Source: Pyropia yezoensis
Taxonomy: Eukaryota; Rhodophyta; Bangiophyceae; Bangiales; Bangiaceae
Assembly: GCA_009829735.1 (NCBI GenBank)
Contig: CM020619.1
Location: forward strand, 33,706,283 to 33,770,282
Direction: 5' to 3'
Length of the DNA: 64,000 nucleotides
The notes under the pieces were generated by a model. The model was not told the DNA's origin, did no database searches, and saw only the letters and a list, made by a program, of their open reading frames with translations. This document shows, one piece after another, positions 49,543-59,393 of the stretch. How positions within the stretch are numbered: the stretch's first letter is position 1; each line of letters starts with the position of its first letter. The position numbers were made by a program, and so were the translations under genes.

Positions 49543-49639
49543 TGCCTTCGATCTTTGCCACTCTGCCTTCGATCTTTGCCACTCTGCCTTCGATCTTTGC
49601 CTGGTCGAAGATCGAAGGCAGTGGTCGAAGCTCGAAGGC
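49543..49639. repeat. Tandem 21-bp units facing inverted units (CCTTCGATCTTTGCC hairpin)
   Basis: TGCCTTCGATCTTTGCCACT plus C repeats at 49543-49563 and 49564-49584, with a partial third to 49601. It is followed at 49603-49639 by two inverted, slightly changed units (GGTCGAAGATCGAAGGCA and GTGGTCGAAGCTCGAAGGC). The structure can fold into a hairpin with about 31 of 37 pairs. The core CCTTCGAT is also the core of the hairpin at 45701. Confidence 0.85.
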
Positions 49640-50285
49640 TGTGGTTTCCCTGGTTGGCAGCTGCGGCGGCGGCCGCGACGCCGCCCCTGCCACCCCCGCC
49701 GCCGCCTCGCCGCCGGTCCGCCTCCACCCCACCCCGTCCTCCCCCACGGCGGCGCTCACCGTCGACCGGCCGGTCGGCGATCCTCTGGCGCGGCAGGCAG
49801 CGGCGGTGGGCCCGCTCCCCCCAGGAGGCATCAACGCACCCTCCCCCCCGGCTCCCCCCGCCAGTGGCACCGCGGCAGCGGCGGCGGCAGCGGCGTCGGC
49901 GGCCGCGGCAGCGGCGCCTGCGGCGCCACCGCGGCCACGTGGACGTCTGCCGCCGCCCGCCCGCCGTGGCTCCCGCCCGCGACCAACGCCATCTCGGCGC
50001 CGGTGCCATGCTGCGCCACTGCTCCCGCAGCAGCCACCGCGCTCTGCGCCGCGGCGCCCTCCCAATCGCGGCCGAGGGGTCAGGCGTCAGGGGCTGTCGG
50101 CGAGAGGACGCATGCCACCGCGCGGCGCCTCCCCCCAGCTGCCGCTGCCGCAGCCCACTCCTCCACAGCCTGGTGCCCCGAGTCGGTCCGTTCAGGTCGG
50201 CCGGTCGCCAGGCGCCGCCGTGCCGCGCCCGAAGCAGCCACCGCTCTCGACGCCGGGGCGCCCGCCCAATGGCCGCCGAGGGGGG
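49640..50285. other. GC-rich spacer downstream of the 455-aa ORF
   Basis: Low-complexity Pro/Ala/Arg frames on both strands; no supported gene. Confidence 0.4.
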
Positions 50286-51653
50286 TTAGCGGCCGCGTCC
50301 CCTCCCTAGTACGGGCGTCTTGTAGATGGTCTTCCAGTGCGCAGCACATGCCGATGCCCGACCGGTGTGGAGAGGGCTGGACATTTCACGCGCAGCGACC
50401 CCTCGACGCCGTGCCGGGTTGAGACGTTGCAATGCTGCCCGTAGAGTGGAGAAAGTGGCCCCATTAAATGGCTTGGTGGCGTTAGCGGTGTCGACCGTTC
50501 GAGGGTCGATGCTCGCAAATGCCTCCTCCAGCATTCGCCGCTGCTTGTCCGAAAATGAAAAGCTGCCCTTACGGCTAGCCTTCAAAGGCAGGCGGAGGGC
50601 GGCCGACTGGTCGCCACCGAGCTCCCCCTCCACCCAGGAAAGCATACGGAGGTACTCAGAGTGGCCACGCCGCAGGTTCGTCAATGTCTGCGCCAGGGGT
50701 GTTCCGCGTGGGGTGACGGCGAGGGAGGCGCTCAACGCAGCCATCCCGGAGAACATCCCCCGACAGCTTGGCTCGGCATGCGCCAAGCGCACAATGTCCT
50801 GAAGAACCGTCAGCAAAGGGCCGCTCAGCGGAGGCTGGACAGCCACAGATGGGACCGCCTGCGGGTACAGAGGAGGGGAAGGGGGTGGCGTGGCGTCCAA
50901 GGGCACATCAATTGCCTGAGAGGCGGTGGGAAGAGAGGGGGGCCCAGGGGGGAAGAGCGTACGAGCCGTCGGGGGTGCGATGAGAGGGAACGGGGGTGGT
51001 AGAAGGGGGGAGGGCGGGGGGGGTGAGGGGGCGGAGGGCGGGGGGGGTGGGGCAGCGGGCAGGGGAACACAAGAAGCTCGCCACCGCTCCTGATCAAAGT
51101 CAAGGCGCTTGTGGGACAGCGCAATTGCGTCCCGGTGCTTCTCCCTCTCAAAGTCGAGCCTGGCCAGCTCGATGTCAACCACCGGACTGGGAACAGGTGC
51201 GGACTCGTTGACCTCCTGGGAAGGGGGGGTCCGTGCCGCCTCCGCTGCGGTTGCGGGGACGCCTGCCGACGGCACGGCCGCCCGCTGCTCGCTCAAAAAG
51301 GCGCGGCGAATGCCAGACACGGTTGCCCGCACACAGCCGCGCAGCCCGCGCCGCTGCCCATGGGTAGCCATGGAGAGTCGCAGCATCTTCCTCAGGTTGT
51401 AGTCCCCCCCTCCCTTGACTTGGGCGTTGTAAGACCCGATTAAGCAGATGAGGATGGTTGCGGTTAGACGAGGGGGGCACTTCAGCTGCCGCTCGACGCA
51501 CAGTAGACGAAGCACCGGAACAGTCAACATATCGAGCATCACAATGGGGTCGGGCGTCGACAAGATGCCGGAGGCCTCGCCCTTCGGGGAGGAGCTCATC
51601 TGAGGAGGAGGGGGGGGGGTCGTGGGGGATGCGGTCGTCTCAAAATTGGTCAT
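50286..51653 (-). CDS. Unidentified 455-aa protein with SAP-like and coiled-coil segments
   Basis: Clean ORF from the ATG at 51653. Composition is normal and GC lower than in neighbouring arrays. Residues 38-75 (MLTVPVLRLLCVERQLKCPP and onward) have the Leu spacing of a SAP helix-extension-helix, a DNA-binding fold; this is resemblance only. About 158-195 (VVDIELARLDFEREKHRDAI) is a charged coiled coil of the type seen after DNA-binding domains in transposon-encoded and trihelix-like proteins. 196-285 is Pro-rich, and 290-440 is helical. The end (ALQRLNPARRRG and onward) is basic. I do not recognise a family. A transposon accessory protein is possible given the surroundings. Confidence 0.6.
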   Translation of the reverse strand: MTNFETTASPTTPPPPPQMSSSPKGEASGILSTPDPIVMLDMLTVPVLRLLCVERQLKCPPRLTATILICLIGSYNAQVKGGGDYNLRKMLRLSMATHGQRRGLRGCVRATVSGIRRAFLSEQRAAVPSAGVPATAAEAARTPPSQEVNESAPVPSPVVDIELARLDFEREKHRDAIALSHKRLDFDQERWRASCVPLPAAPPPPPSAPSPPPPSPLLPPPFPLIAPPTARTLFPPGPPSLPTASQAIDVPLDATPPPSPPLYPQAVPSVAVQPPLSGPLLTVLQDIVRLAHAEPSCRGMFSGMAALSASLAVTPRGTPLAQTLTNLRRGHSEYLRMLSWVEGELGGDQSAALRLPLKASRKGSFSFSDKQRRMLEEAFASIDPRTVDTANATKPFNGATFSTLRAALQRLNPARRRGVAAREMSSPLHTGRASACAAHWKTIYKTPVLGRGRGR

Positions 51654-52652
51654 CGTAGAGCGACGAGGTGGAGAGAGATAGGGTAGGAGTGCGAAAGGGG
51701 CGGCCGTTGCAGCAGGACGTGAGAGGCGGGGTGCGCGAAACGCGGGAGGGGGTCAGAGGGCTGCGGGGGTCCATGGCGGGAGCCGGGAAGGAACGCAGGG
51801 ACCGCGAGTAAGACAAGCGGTACTGCGGAGAGACTGCAATGGAAATTGGCCAGCCACTGCTGGGAGGGCTCTGGCGCCCCTCCGGCCGGCGCTTCGTCAG
51901 CAAGAGGGAGTACGACTGAGAGTGCCTCACTTCTAGATGAATGCCTTGGAACAGCCAGCGGCGGATGAGGCGGCAGATATATTCCATCCTTTTGTTGATA
52001 TTTCATTGATCTTTCTGAAACCCAAGGGCTCCGGTTGTCAAATAGCCGCGCGTGCAGAAAGTACATGTGGAGTTCTCTGACGGCCTACGGCTGTGCACCA
52101 GCTGCGCACGGGGTATCCCAGAACGGAGGCTACTTGCTGTTCTCAGACGCCAGCAGGGCTTCACATGTGCATTCTTCGACTTCTTCAGGCACAAAGGAAG
52201 CCAAACACCTGACATCTCGTCTGGGAGCCAATACAGAGCAAGAATTGCTGCGCCCAGCGATCGAAGTGACCTTCGTGGGCAAAATGGAAGAGACGAGGTG
52301 GCCCATGATACCCAGGATGCACAAAAAACGCCGTTTTAACTAGGCGTGACCCATCACGGAATGGCCTCGCAGGCACGCCCAGCTCAGGCCGGTCGTATGG
52401 GTTGTGATCCTTACAGTAAGACGTGGCGGAGAGTCACCAAATATTGTTCACCTTTCTAGCGACCACGCTGCGACCACTGACCAGAGGTGGCAGGTGGTTT
52501 TAATTATTTTAATCACGTTGATTTTAATGATTATAATCAGTTTCATCATGGCGCTTTTGATTAAAGTCGTGGACATTCGGCCATCGGAGCACTTTAGCAG
52601 AGCAAGGGGGCACCTAGATATCGCCCCATTAGAGTACAAACGGCGTCTTCAC
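51654..52652. other. Upstream region of the 455-aa ORF up to the hAT element
   Basis: Contains the presumed promoter of the minus-strand ORF. Around 52040-52340 both strands have open frames with fairly ordinary composition (plus: GLRLCTSCARGIPERRLLAV; minus: KPCWRLRTASSLRSGIPRAQ), so a remnant gene is possible, but neither can be chosen. 52495-52550 is strikingly AT-rich (TTTTAATTATTTTAATCACG) for this genome. Confidence 0.4.
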
Positions 52653-53480
52653 TAGGGGTTGTCAAGCGTACCAGTTTTGGTGCAGCGTATGGTATTGGGA
52701 GTCGTGGCTGGGGCACGAGTATCTCCTGTCAGTCAGCCGACTCGCCCCAAGCGTAGTGGCGCCCGTGACCGGAGTCATGAGTATTCACAAGCGTACCAGC
52801 CAGTACTAAATTTCGGCAACAGTATAAGTAATGCAAGAGTATCCAGCGCATGAAAACAGGTCAATTTGCGAAAATGTACCGTACTTTGCATTTCCGTGTG
52901 ACTGGATTCCCTTCTCTGATGGCTCTTCTGCATGCTTGACAAGCGACGGGAGCACGGGATCTTGCGCTGAGCCTGTTTGTTGTCACGACTCCTGGGGACA
53001 TTCCAGAGCCAGGTGGTGCACGGGCGCTGGCAAGAGTGGATATCATTGGCTTCGGCTTGCCCGAGAGCACTGCCGGACCTTCCATCGCATCAGCAGGCTG
53101 CAAAGAAGTTTGTCAGCCCCTTACCCGCCCCACCCTGGGAACCGCCCCGAGGGCCCGAGGGACCTCTGCGACGCATCCAGGGTTGTTGTGGCGGGTGCGC
53201 CTGGGAGGCGTCGGTTCGAGGGGCTAAAACTCATCAGAATCTGAGTCGACAGGGTCGTGCTACGATTGAGTTTTCGAACTCCGCGTATCTCGGGCCGAGA
53301 AAAGATTCCATGAGTACTGGCCGCCAATACCTGGGCGATTTCCGTGCAAGCTTACGGTGGATGCGTGCTCATGAAGCAAATGAGTATTCGGGAAGCTGAG
53401 CGAAAATGGCACGAGTACCGTCACTACGCTTGAAAATTACGCGCGTATACGTTTGAGCCAGATACGCTTGACAACCCCTG
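52653..53480. mobile_element. Non-autonomous hAT-type element, 828 bp
   Basis: Terminal inverted repeats are TAGGGGTTGTCAAGCGTA (52653-52670) and the complement of CAGGGGTTGTCAAGCGTA (53463-53480), 17 of 18 identical, with the [C/T]AGGG start usual for hAT ends. The 8-bp flanks GTCTTCAC (52645-52652) and GTCTTGTC (53481-53488) agree at 6 of 8, as expected of an aged 8-bp target duplication. The interior repeats AAGCGTAC and GAGTAT/GAGTAC near both ends, like subterminal transposase sites. Interior frames are short and encode no transposase. Confidence 0.8.
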
Positions 53481-53517
53481 GTCTTGTCGCTGTCCACCAG
53501 CCGTGGCCGCCGCAACG

Positions 53518-54051
53518 ATGGCTCATTGCAACCTTCCACCCGCCACTTGGACCATGGATTCCCAGGCAACTCCCCCCACTGGGGACAAAACTGACGCGTC
53601 GGCGTCAGGATCCCCCGCTACAAGTGCGGCTCTTGGCGCATCGACGAGCAGAGGACCCCCCGCTGGCAGCAGCGTCTCGCCAGACGCAACTGATGACGCC
53701 ATGCTTTCTCTTTCCCGGAAGCGTGGTTGGCCGGCGACAGAGTGCAGCTCCTACTTCACGATCGACGAATCCAACCGCAAGATGACCTGCGGAGAGTGCC
53801 TGGCCCGCTTGTCGTGGCAGGTGGGACGCTACAAATCTCACTTGCTCGCCTGCTCCAACCTGCTGGGCATGCTGAGCTCTCAAGGTCTGAGTGAAGCCGG
53901 TGAAGCAACGACACGTGCTGGTTCCAATGGAGATGATGGCGTGGATGGCGCCTGTGGGAATGGCGTGCTTGCGCAGGGGCTAGACGAAGATGACGGGACT
54001 GACGCACTGGTCGCCGAAGATGTAGCGAGTGTGGCGGGAGCGCAGAGCTAG
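53518..54051 (+). CDS. BED-type zinc finger ORF, hAT-transposase-like N-terminus
   Basis: 177 aa from the ATG at 53518. Residues 1-66 are Ser/Ala/Pro-rich. The finger follows: SSYFTIDESNRKMTCGECLA ... YKSHLLAC, with C91-x2-C94-x13-H108-x3-C112, and aromatic residues before the first Cys as in BED fingers of hAT transposases. The rest is acidic. The stop at 54051 ends it far short of a transposase. In another frame shortly after (54100-54182) comes HAAAAASFLASQTRLTRFLL, protein-like and perhaps once part of the same gene. It starts only 30 bp past the hAT element. The role would be DNA binding; it may be a truncated transposase or a domesticated remnant. Confidence 0.55.
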   Translation: MAHCNLPPATWTMDSQATPPTGDKTDASASGSPATSAALGASTSRGPPAGSSVSPDATDDAMLSLSRKRGWPATECSSYFTIDESNRKMTCGECLARLSWQVGRYKSHLLACSNLLGMLSSQGLSEAGEATTRAGSNGDDGVDGACGNGVLAQGLDEDDGTDALVAEDVASVAGAQS

Positions 54052-54182
54052 TTTCTCGACTGACAGCCATTGCTGATGCAGAGAACGAGTAAAGAGAACA
54101 GCGTGACGTGTCGTTGGCACACGCGGCTGCTGCGGCATCTTTTCTGGCGTCACAAACTCGACTGACGCGTTTCTTGTTACCT

Positions 54183-55518
54183 AATTCGGCTTGAATTATT
54201 ATAATCGTCGCGAAGACGTACCACTGGTACTGAGGCTTACTGGGGCGTGTTGCACCACGAACCCCAGATTGATTTCATTTCAGTACAAGATTGCGACAGC
54301 GAATATCTGTGGACTGACCCCCGTTTTTCACAGTGTTCTTCCAATCTTGTACAGGAAATATTCGCACAGGAGCACCCACTAAGAACCAGAACCTGCGTCC
54401 TTGGCACGTCTAGGGGGGGGGTGGTGGCACATGTGCGCACTCGAGGCACCTCCAGCACACGCCCCAGGAGATGTGGGGCTACTTACGGGCACCTGAAAGC
54501 CGCAGCGTGTCCTCGCCTGGTCGTGGAACGTGTCCGGCCTCCACAACACTACGTTGATGCCATCCGCCAACATACGCATAGCGCGAAGAGACGCTTTCAA
54601 ACACGGCTGTCAGAGCGGGCTGTGGTCTATACGTCACCTCGGCTAGGGACAGTACGTTGCGAAAAAACAGCGCTTTTTTGTGCGCTCTCAGGCACCTCCA
54701 GGGGTACCCCCAGGGGCACTCAGGCACCCCCCGGCAGCACCCCCAGGGGCGCCCATGTCCCCCCCTCTCGGCCCTCCGAGGGACACCCAGGGTGCTCTCC
54801 TATGGCCCTCCGACGGGACCCTCTAAAGCATGCTCACCCTCATCATCAACATGAGATGACAACGCAAACATGACAAGAAGGCGAAGAGAAAAAAAACAAA
54901 GACAAAGAGAAGAACAAAGAGGCGATACGAGAATCACTGATTCAAAGAGAAGTAGACAAGTACAAAGAAAAAAAAAGAGGCACGGAGACGGATAGAAACC
55001 CGCTCAAACGACTGGAAAAGTACAGAGACAGCAAGAGAGACAGGCACAAAAGGATCACAGAGCCACACAGAAGAACACTACGCCAATCAACAAGAATCAA
55101 CGAGAAAGAGGAAGACACAGCGCTGAAGACGAAGCACACATAGAAAGCACCAAACACTTTACAACGTCCGGCGACAATCGCGCCCCAGAAAAAGAAACAG
55201 AAGAGGTCAGCACACACGCAGTGTCCTTGTCAGAACGAACTAGAGGAGGAAGCAGTGTTGGGGAAAGAGCGAGACGAAGGCAAAAAGCGCCGGCGGGTGG
55301 GCGGGGGAGGACGATCTCGACACAGAAGACAATGGTGCAAACACGACGTGAGGGGGGAGTGTAGCACAATAGGTATCCGCTGCACGTCCACTCTCAGGGA
55401 ACACTCACCAAGGGGGATCGGCACCAACGTCACCGGGAGGCCAAAGTTGCTGTCCTTGGAGCACAAGCCACGGGACCAAGATGGGAGCCCAAATGGGAGG
55501 GGTTTGTTGTTCTACCTT
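54183..55518. other. Intergenic region with purine-rich segment
   Basis: No gene I can support. 54670-54830 holds short CCCCAGGGGCACTCAGGCAC-like repeats. 54870-55170 is strongly purine-biased on the plus strand (AGAGAAAAAAAACAAAGACA and similar), giving highly charged translations on one strand and Phe/Leu/Ser-rich ones on the other; neither has a proper start. 55380-55480 includes mid-GC unique sequence. Confidence 0.4.
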
Positions 55519-55557
55519 GGCCGGCGGTGGATTCGCCGCCGGCCCCCTCGTTATAAA
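55519..55557 (+). promoter_or_regulatory. GC hairpin followed by a TATA box
   Basis: GGCCGGCGG (55519-55527) and CCGCCGGCC (55536-55544) form a perfect 9-bp stem with an 8-nt loop. TTATAAA follows at 55551-55557. It may serve the plus-strand coding-like tract downstream, or be part of an LTR. A second TATA-like TTATAAG is at about 56197. Confidence 0.35.
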
Positions 55558-56160
55558 CCCTCGGAGACACTACGAACTACCCTCCACCCCAAGATGCAAG
55601 TCCCTCTGGTCATAACGTAACTTATAGATACCGTGACCAGTACGGACTACCAAATTGAAAGTTAAGGGTTAGACGTAGCCCCCCTAATATAGGGTCACAA
55701 TACGGTTTACCATATTGCTACATATCCCCCCCCTTAGATTCGGCCCGTCCTCGGGTCGAGTTGCATTCGGGTTTCCGAATGTAAGTGGGTCGCGTGACCG
55801 TTTACCAGTCGGGTGGGGCTTTGCGCCCTGTCGCGACCGACACCCCTTTTCGGGGTCGTCTGAGGGGGATGCCCCCCTTTGTGTGGTACACACACGATCC
55901 GTTTTCCGGACCGTTGAATTCCCGATGCGGGTTTTTGTTCACGACCCCCCTTTCCGAGGGGTGGTGCAAGCGGATCCGCCACCAGGCGTCTGGTGGAAGG
56001 GGGGCCCCTCTCGTGTAGACGATTGAGTTGGGGGCGGGGGCTGCCCGCGTCGCGTAGGGGCGGTTGGGGGTGACCCCCCTTGATTACCCCGTGTGGGGGG
56101 CGTGGCCCCGATCCAGGTGCCTGGGTGGAGCATCCTCGTAGCTCGGCTGGCGCGGGTCGT
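55558..56160. other. Spacer before the antisense tract of chromovirus 2
   Basis: Includes TGCTACA at 55716-55722, which on the minus strand gives TGTAGCA, the same as the possible LTR start of chromovirus 1. No repeat of the 63.7-64.0 kb sequence is found here, so a 3' LTR is not shown. Several CCCCTTTTCGGGGT-type short palindromes occur. Confidence 0.35.
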
Positions 56161-57527
56161 CCCGCGCTGCCGTATCGCTCGTGCTGAGCTGTGTGGTTAT
56201 AAGCGCGGGTGCCCGCGCTTCCCTGGCTCGTCCACGCGAGCGTTCGTTGTACCGGGTCGAGCCGGCTGCGACTTTTTGGCACGGGGCGCCCCTGCTACCC
56301 CGGCTCCACCGTGTCGGACCCCCAGGTACCCGGGGGCGAGGACGGCCTCCTGCTTGAGGAGGAGGAGGTGATGCAGGACGACGTTCCCGTCTCCGCCACC
56401 GCTGCCGAGTGCTTCTTGGCGAGCTCGTCGGAGGACGAGGACCGGGTAACTGTCTGAGTGGCCCCGGAAGGCGCGCCGGGCGGGTTGTCGTCCGTGTGCA
56501 GCGGCACGACGGCTCCGTCGGGTGGCGGTCAACCGCGTGTAGCGGCTGCCCCTACTCCTACTCCTCCGCCGGCCAGGATGGCTCCTGTCGCCGGTGCCGG
56601 CGCGGCTCTACCTCAAGACGGCGCAGCCGGTGTGTCGGACGGTCGTGGCGGCACCCCGGCCGGGACGGCGGGTCAAGGCGGTGCGGGTGCCCGCCCGGTT
56701 GGTGGTGTGTCCGTGAAGGCGGGTAACGGTTCTACCCCCTCCGTCCCCGTGGTGCCCACGTCGGGCCCGGGTGGCGGCGATGCTCTGCCCGCGGTGCCGC
56801 GGGCGACAGGTGGTCAAGACGTGTCTTCCCCGATGGCGGTGGACTCTGGGAGCTACTCCGGGCGGGCGCCCGCCCTTCTTCTTCCTCCTCGGCCTCGTGC
56901 GCCTACGGCACCGGCCCATCTGCCGGTGGGGCTTCCCCCGGCGCCCCCGATTTTTCCTGGGCCCGCCCGGGTTGCCCCGCTGGGTGGCGGCGTCGCCTTG
57001 GTGGCGGGTCAACCCTCTCTGTCGATGTCCAAGTTGGTGGCTCGGGTTCGACTCCTCAACTTGAGGAGCGCGTTCGTACTGTTGTGGCGACCGCGAATTG
57101 CGAGTCGGTAGCGGGGTTTATGACGGCCGAGTTGGCTCGCATTGGGTCTATTGTGCCCCAGCCGGCCCCACTTGGGCGCGGCAACCGTCGAGTAAGCCGG
57201 GCACACTCGCCTCCTCGCCGTCGTCGCCGTCACTCGCGGCGGTCTCCCTCCCTGTCGGAAGACGAGTTGTCTTATTCCGTCTCGGAGTCTTCTACCCCGT
57301 CGGAGACGGAGTCGGTCCGGCGTCTGCGTCGCCAACTTGCGCGCAAGACCAAGCAGAAGAGTAGCCGCGGTCGTCGCCACTTGCGCGACCGTGAGGGGCG
57401 CGACGGTTCCGACTTGGAGCCGCCGCCCCCACCGACGGGTGGGGAACGTCATCGGCGCGGGTCTCGCCGCTCGCCTCCACGTGAGGGCGAGGGCCGTGGT
57501 GTTGGGGAGTGTAGCATGCGTGCCTAG
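56161..57527 (+). pseudogene. Antisense coding-like tract downstream of chromovirus 2 pol
   Basis: Plus-strand protein-like frames in order. First, 56209-56457, with an acidic end (LLEEEEVMQDDVPVSATAAE, then SSSEDEDRVTV) and a TGA. Second, the same frame continues from 56458 as a Gly/Ala/Pro/Thr-rich region. Third, from about 56880 another frame (GTGPSAGGASPGAPDFSWAR; DVQVGGSGSTPQLEERVRTV) leads into VAGFMTAELARIGSIVPQPA and a basic Ser/Arg/Glu-rich C-terminus (RRRRRHSRRSPSLSEDELSY; VRRLRRQLARKTKQKSSRGR), ending at 57527. The stop converges on pol with 111 bp between. There is no homology to the antisense ORF of chromovirus 1, but the placement is the same. Confidence 0.4.
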
Positions 57528-57638
57528 TTGGCAGCTGCCTTTGTTGTGAGAGTGTGTGGGTTAGGGCTGTAGTTAAAGGCCACTCTGCGTATCAGTTCGA
57601 CTTGAAGCACTCTCTTGGCACTGTCACTTGGCCTTCCC

Positions 57639-59384
57639 TCACGTTGAGGGAGGGCAGTTAGGGTCGATATCATTCCGGGCGCAATACGCCCGGACCGTAT
57701 CAGCAGGAAGATCCTCCACGTACTCCCAGGTATCATCTATGGCCTCACAGCCGAACCAACGCACCCTCAACATGAGGCGGTTAGTGTCCTCATCCCACCC
57801 GTGGTCGATGAACTGATCGAACACGTACTCCTGCGGGCCCTGTTTGGTCGCAGGTAGCGAAGGAAGGCGCCACTTCTTCAGCGCACGGGCCCAAGCCGGG
57901 TCGCCTGCAGGAGGTGGTGCAACTTTTACCACGTCCTGTCCGTTTACTGTGCGGACCCCATCGTCACTTTCGATGGTAAACCGTCGCCCATCCGTACGAC
58001 GGACCTTGTATGGCCCCTTCATCTGGAACACCAACTTACACCCAGTTGGGGCATGTGAGTGTGCCAGCACCCAGTCACCCTGCTCGAGGACGTGCTTGGC
58101 ATTACGCACAATCTTGTCAAAAGTACGCTTGTAGCGCTTTTGCGCTTTATCCATTTCAGCCCTGACTTTAGGGATGAGCTTCTCGAGCCTGGCAGCGAAC
58201 TCCACCTTACTCTCAGTGGGAGTAGGTGTACGGCCATCGGCCTCCCTAGCTGGGAGCGGCCGCCGTACGGCAATAGACCGCACGCGACGTGGGGTTATAA
58301 ATGCGAGGGGTACTCCCCCGGTAGATGAGTGAACCTGTGAATTGTAGGCGGTTGCAAGAATAGAAATGTATTGGTCCCACGTTTTCACGTGCTCACTCAC
58401 ATAGTGGCGCAGCTGTCGAACAATAGTTTTGTCGAAGCGCTCCACCTGCCCATTAGTTTGTGGGTGGTAGGGGGTGGCATAGTTTGCCTGAACCCCCAGC
58501 ATATCCAGCACTCCCTTAAACAGTACGGACGCAATCTGCGGTCCGTTGTCCGACAGTGTACTGTCCGGGATGCCATAAGCGGCAACCCAGTGATCTAGGA
58601 AGGCTGACACGACCGACATGGCCGTGATCTCTGCCAGAGGGATCGCTCGCGTAAGTTTAGTGAAGCGATCACAGATGACCAGTAGGTACTGGTTGCCCTC
58701 CTCGGTCACTGGCAGGGGCCCAAGGATGTCCATTGCCAGCGCGGCGAAGGGCTCCTTGGCCGGGAACAGAAACATAGCCGTAGTAGGCCGTCGTTCCATT
58801 AGACGGTTCTGCACACAACTTGTGCTGGCAGCCACCCAGCTGTAGATGTCCACCACCATGGACGGCCAGTAGTACCTGGTCTTTAGGGTCAGGTATAGTT
58901 TACTAGACCCCAGGTGTCCACCTGTTGGAGCGTAATGCTCCCTCTCGAGGATACTGTCCTTGAGGAGTGCGGGGACGACAAGTTGTTCAGTCCCCTGAAT
59001 TACCCCCCTCCTCAAGAGGAGGCCATCGTCCCCGACAAAGAATCGCGTCTCCGCCACCGTATTTTGGGTATCCCTCTGCGACTTGCAGAAGGAGTCTTCG
59101 GCCTGGGCCTTCACCACCTCGTCTATGGACTGGGGCAAGTACTTCTTGTTCCCTGGCGCCTCGGGGTTCAACGCCCGACCCGAGCGCGTGGCTACCCCCA
59201 CGATGGGGATGTCATCATCGACTGAGTTAGCGTCCAGCCCCTCGGTAGGTACCCGAGAAAGGCCGTCGCCTAGGGCATGTTGCCTGCCGGGACGGTACTC
59301 AATATCAAAGTTGAAGGGTGCTAGTCGCACCGTCCACCTGTTGAGCCGGGTGTTGGTGCAATCCGCCTGATAGATGAACTGCAA
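57639..59384 (-). pseudogene. Chromovirus 2 pol fragment: RNase H end, integrase, chromodomain
   Basis: 581 codons open. It starts within RNase H (RPGRQHALGDGLSRV is the conserved end). The integrase zinc region has lost its first Cys: AASTSC where element 1 has EACISC. The core keeps MDILGP, LSDNGPQ and NGQVERF, so D, D and E are present. The chromodomain follows (FVFDQFIDHGWDEDT ... LMLRVRWFGCEAIDDTWEYV). The ORF ends at 57639. Confidence 0.9.
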
Positions 59385-59393
59385 CGCGCGGTG

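Noticed and set aside
47639-50065. Long open frames on both strands (up to 808 codons) across the GGC-rich array
   Set aside because: The DNA lacks A and T so stops are rare in every frame. The translations are homopolymeric Pro/Arg/Ala/Gly with no motif, and they cross obvious tandem repeats.
52831-53244. 137-codon ORF inside the hAT element as its transposase
   Set aside because: Too short, lacks hAT motifs, and overlaps the subterminal repeats.
55160-55722. 3' LTR of chromovirus 2 beginning TGTAGCA at 55722
   Set aside because: No stretch here repeats the sequence upstream of the element's primer-binding site (63678-64000). The heptamer alone is weak.
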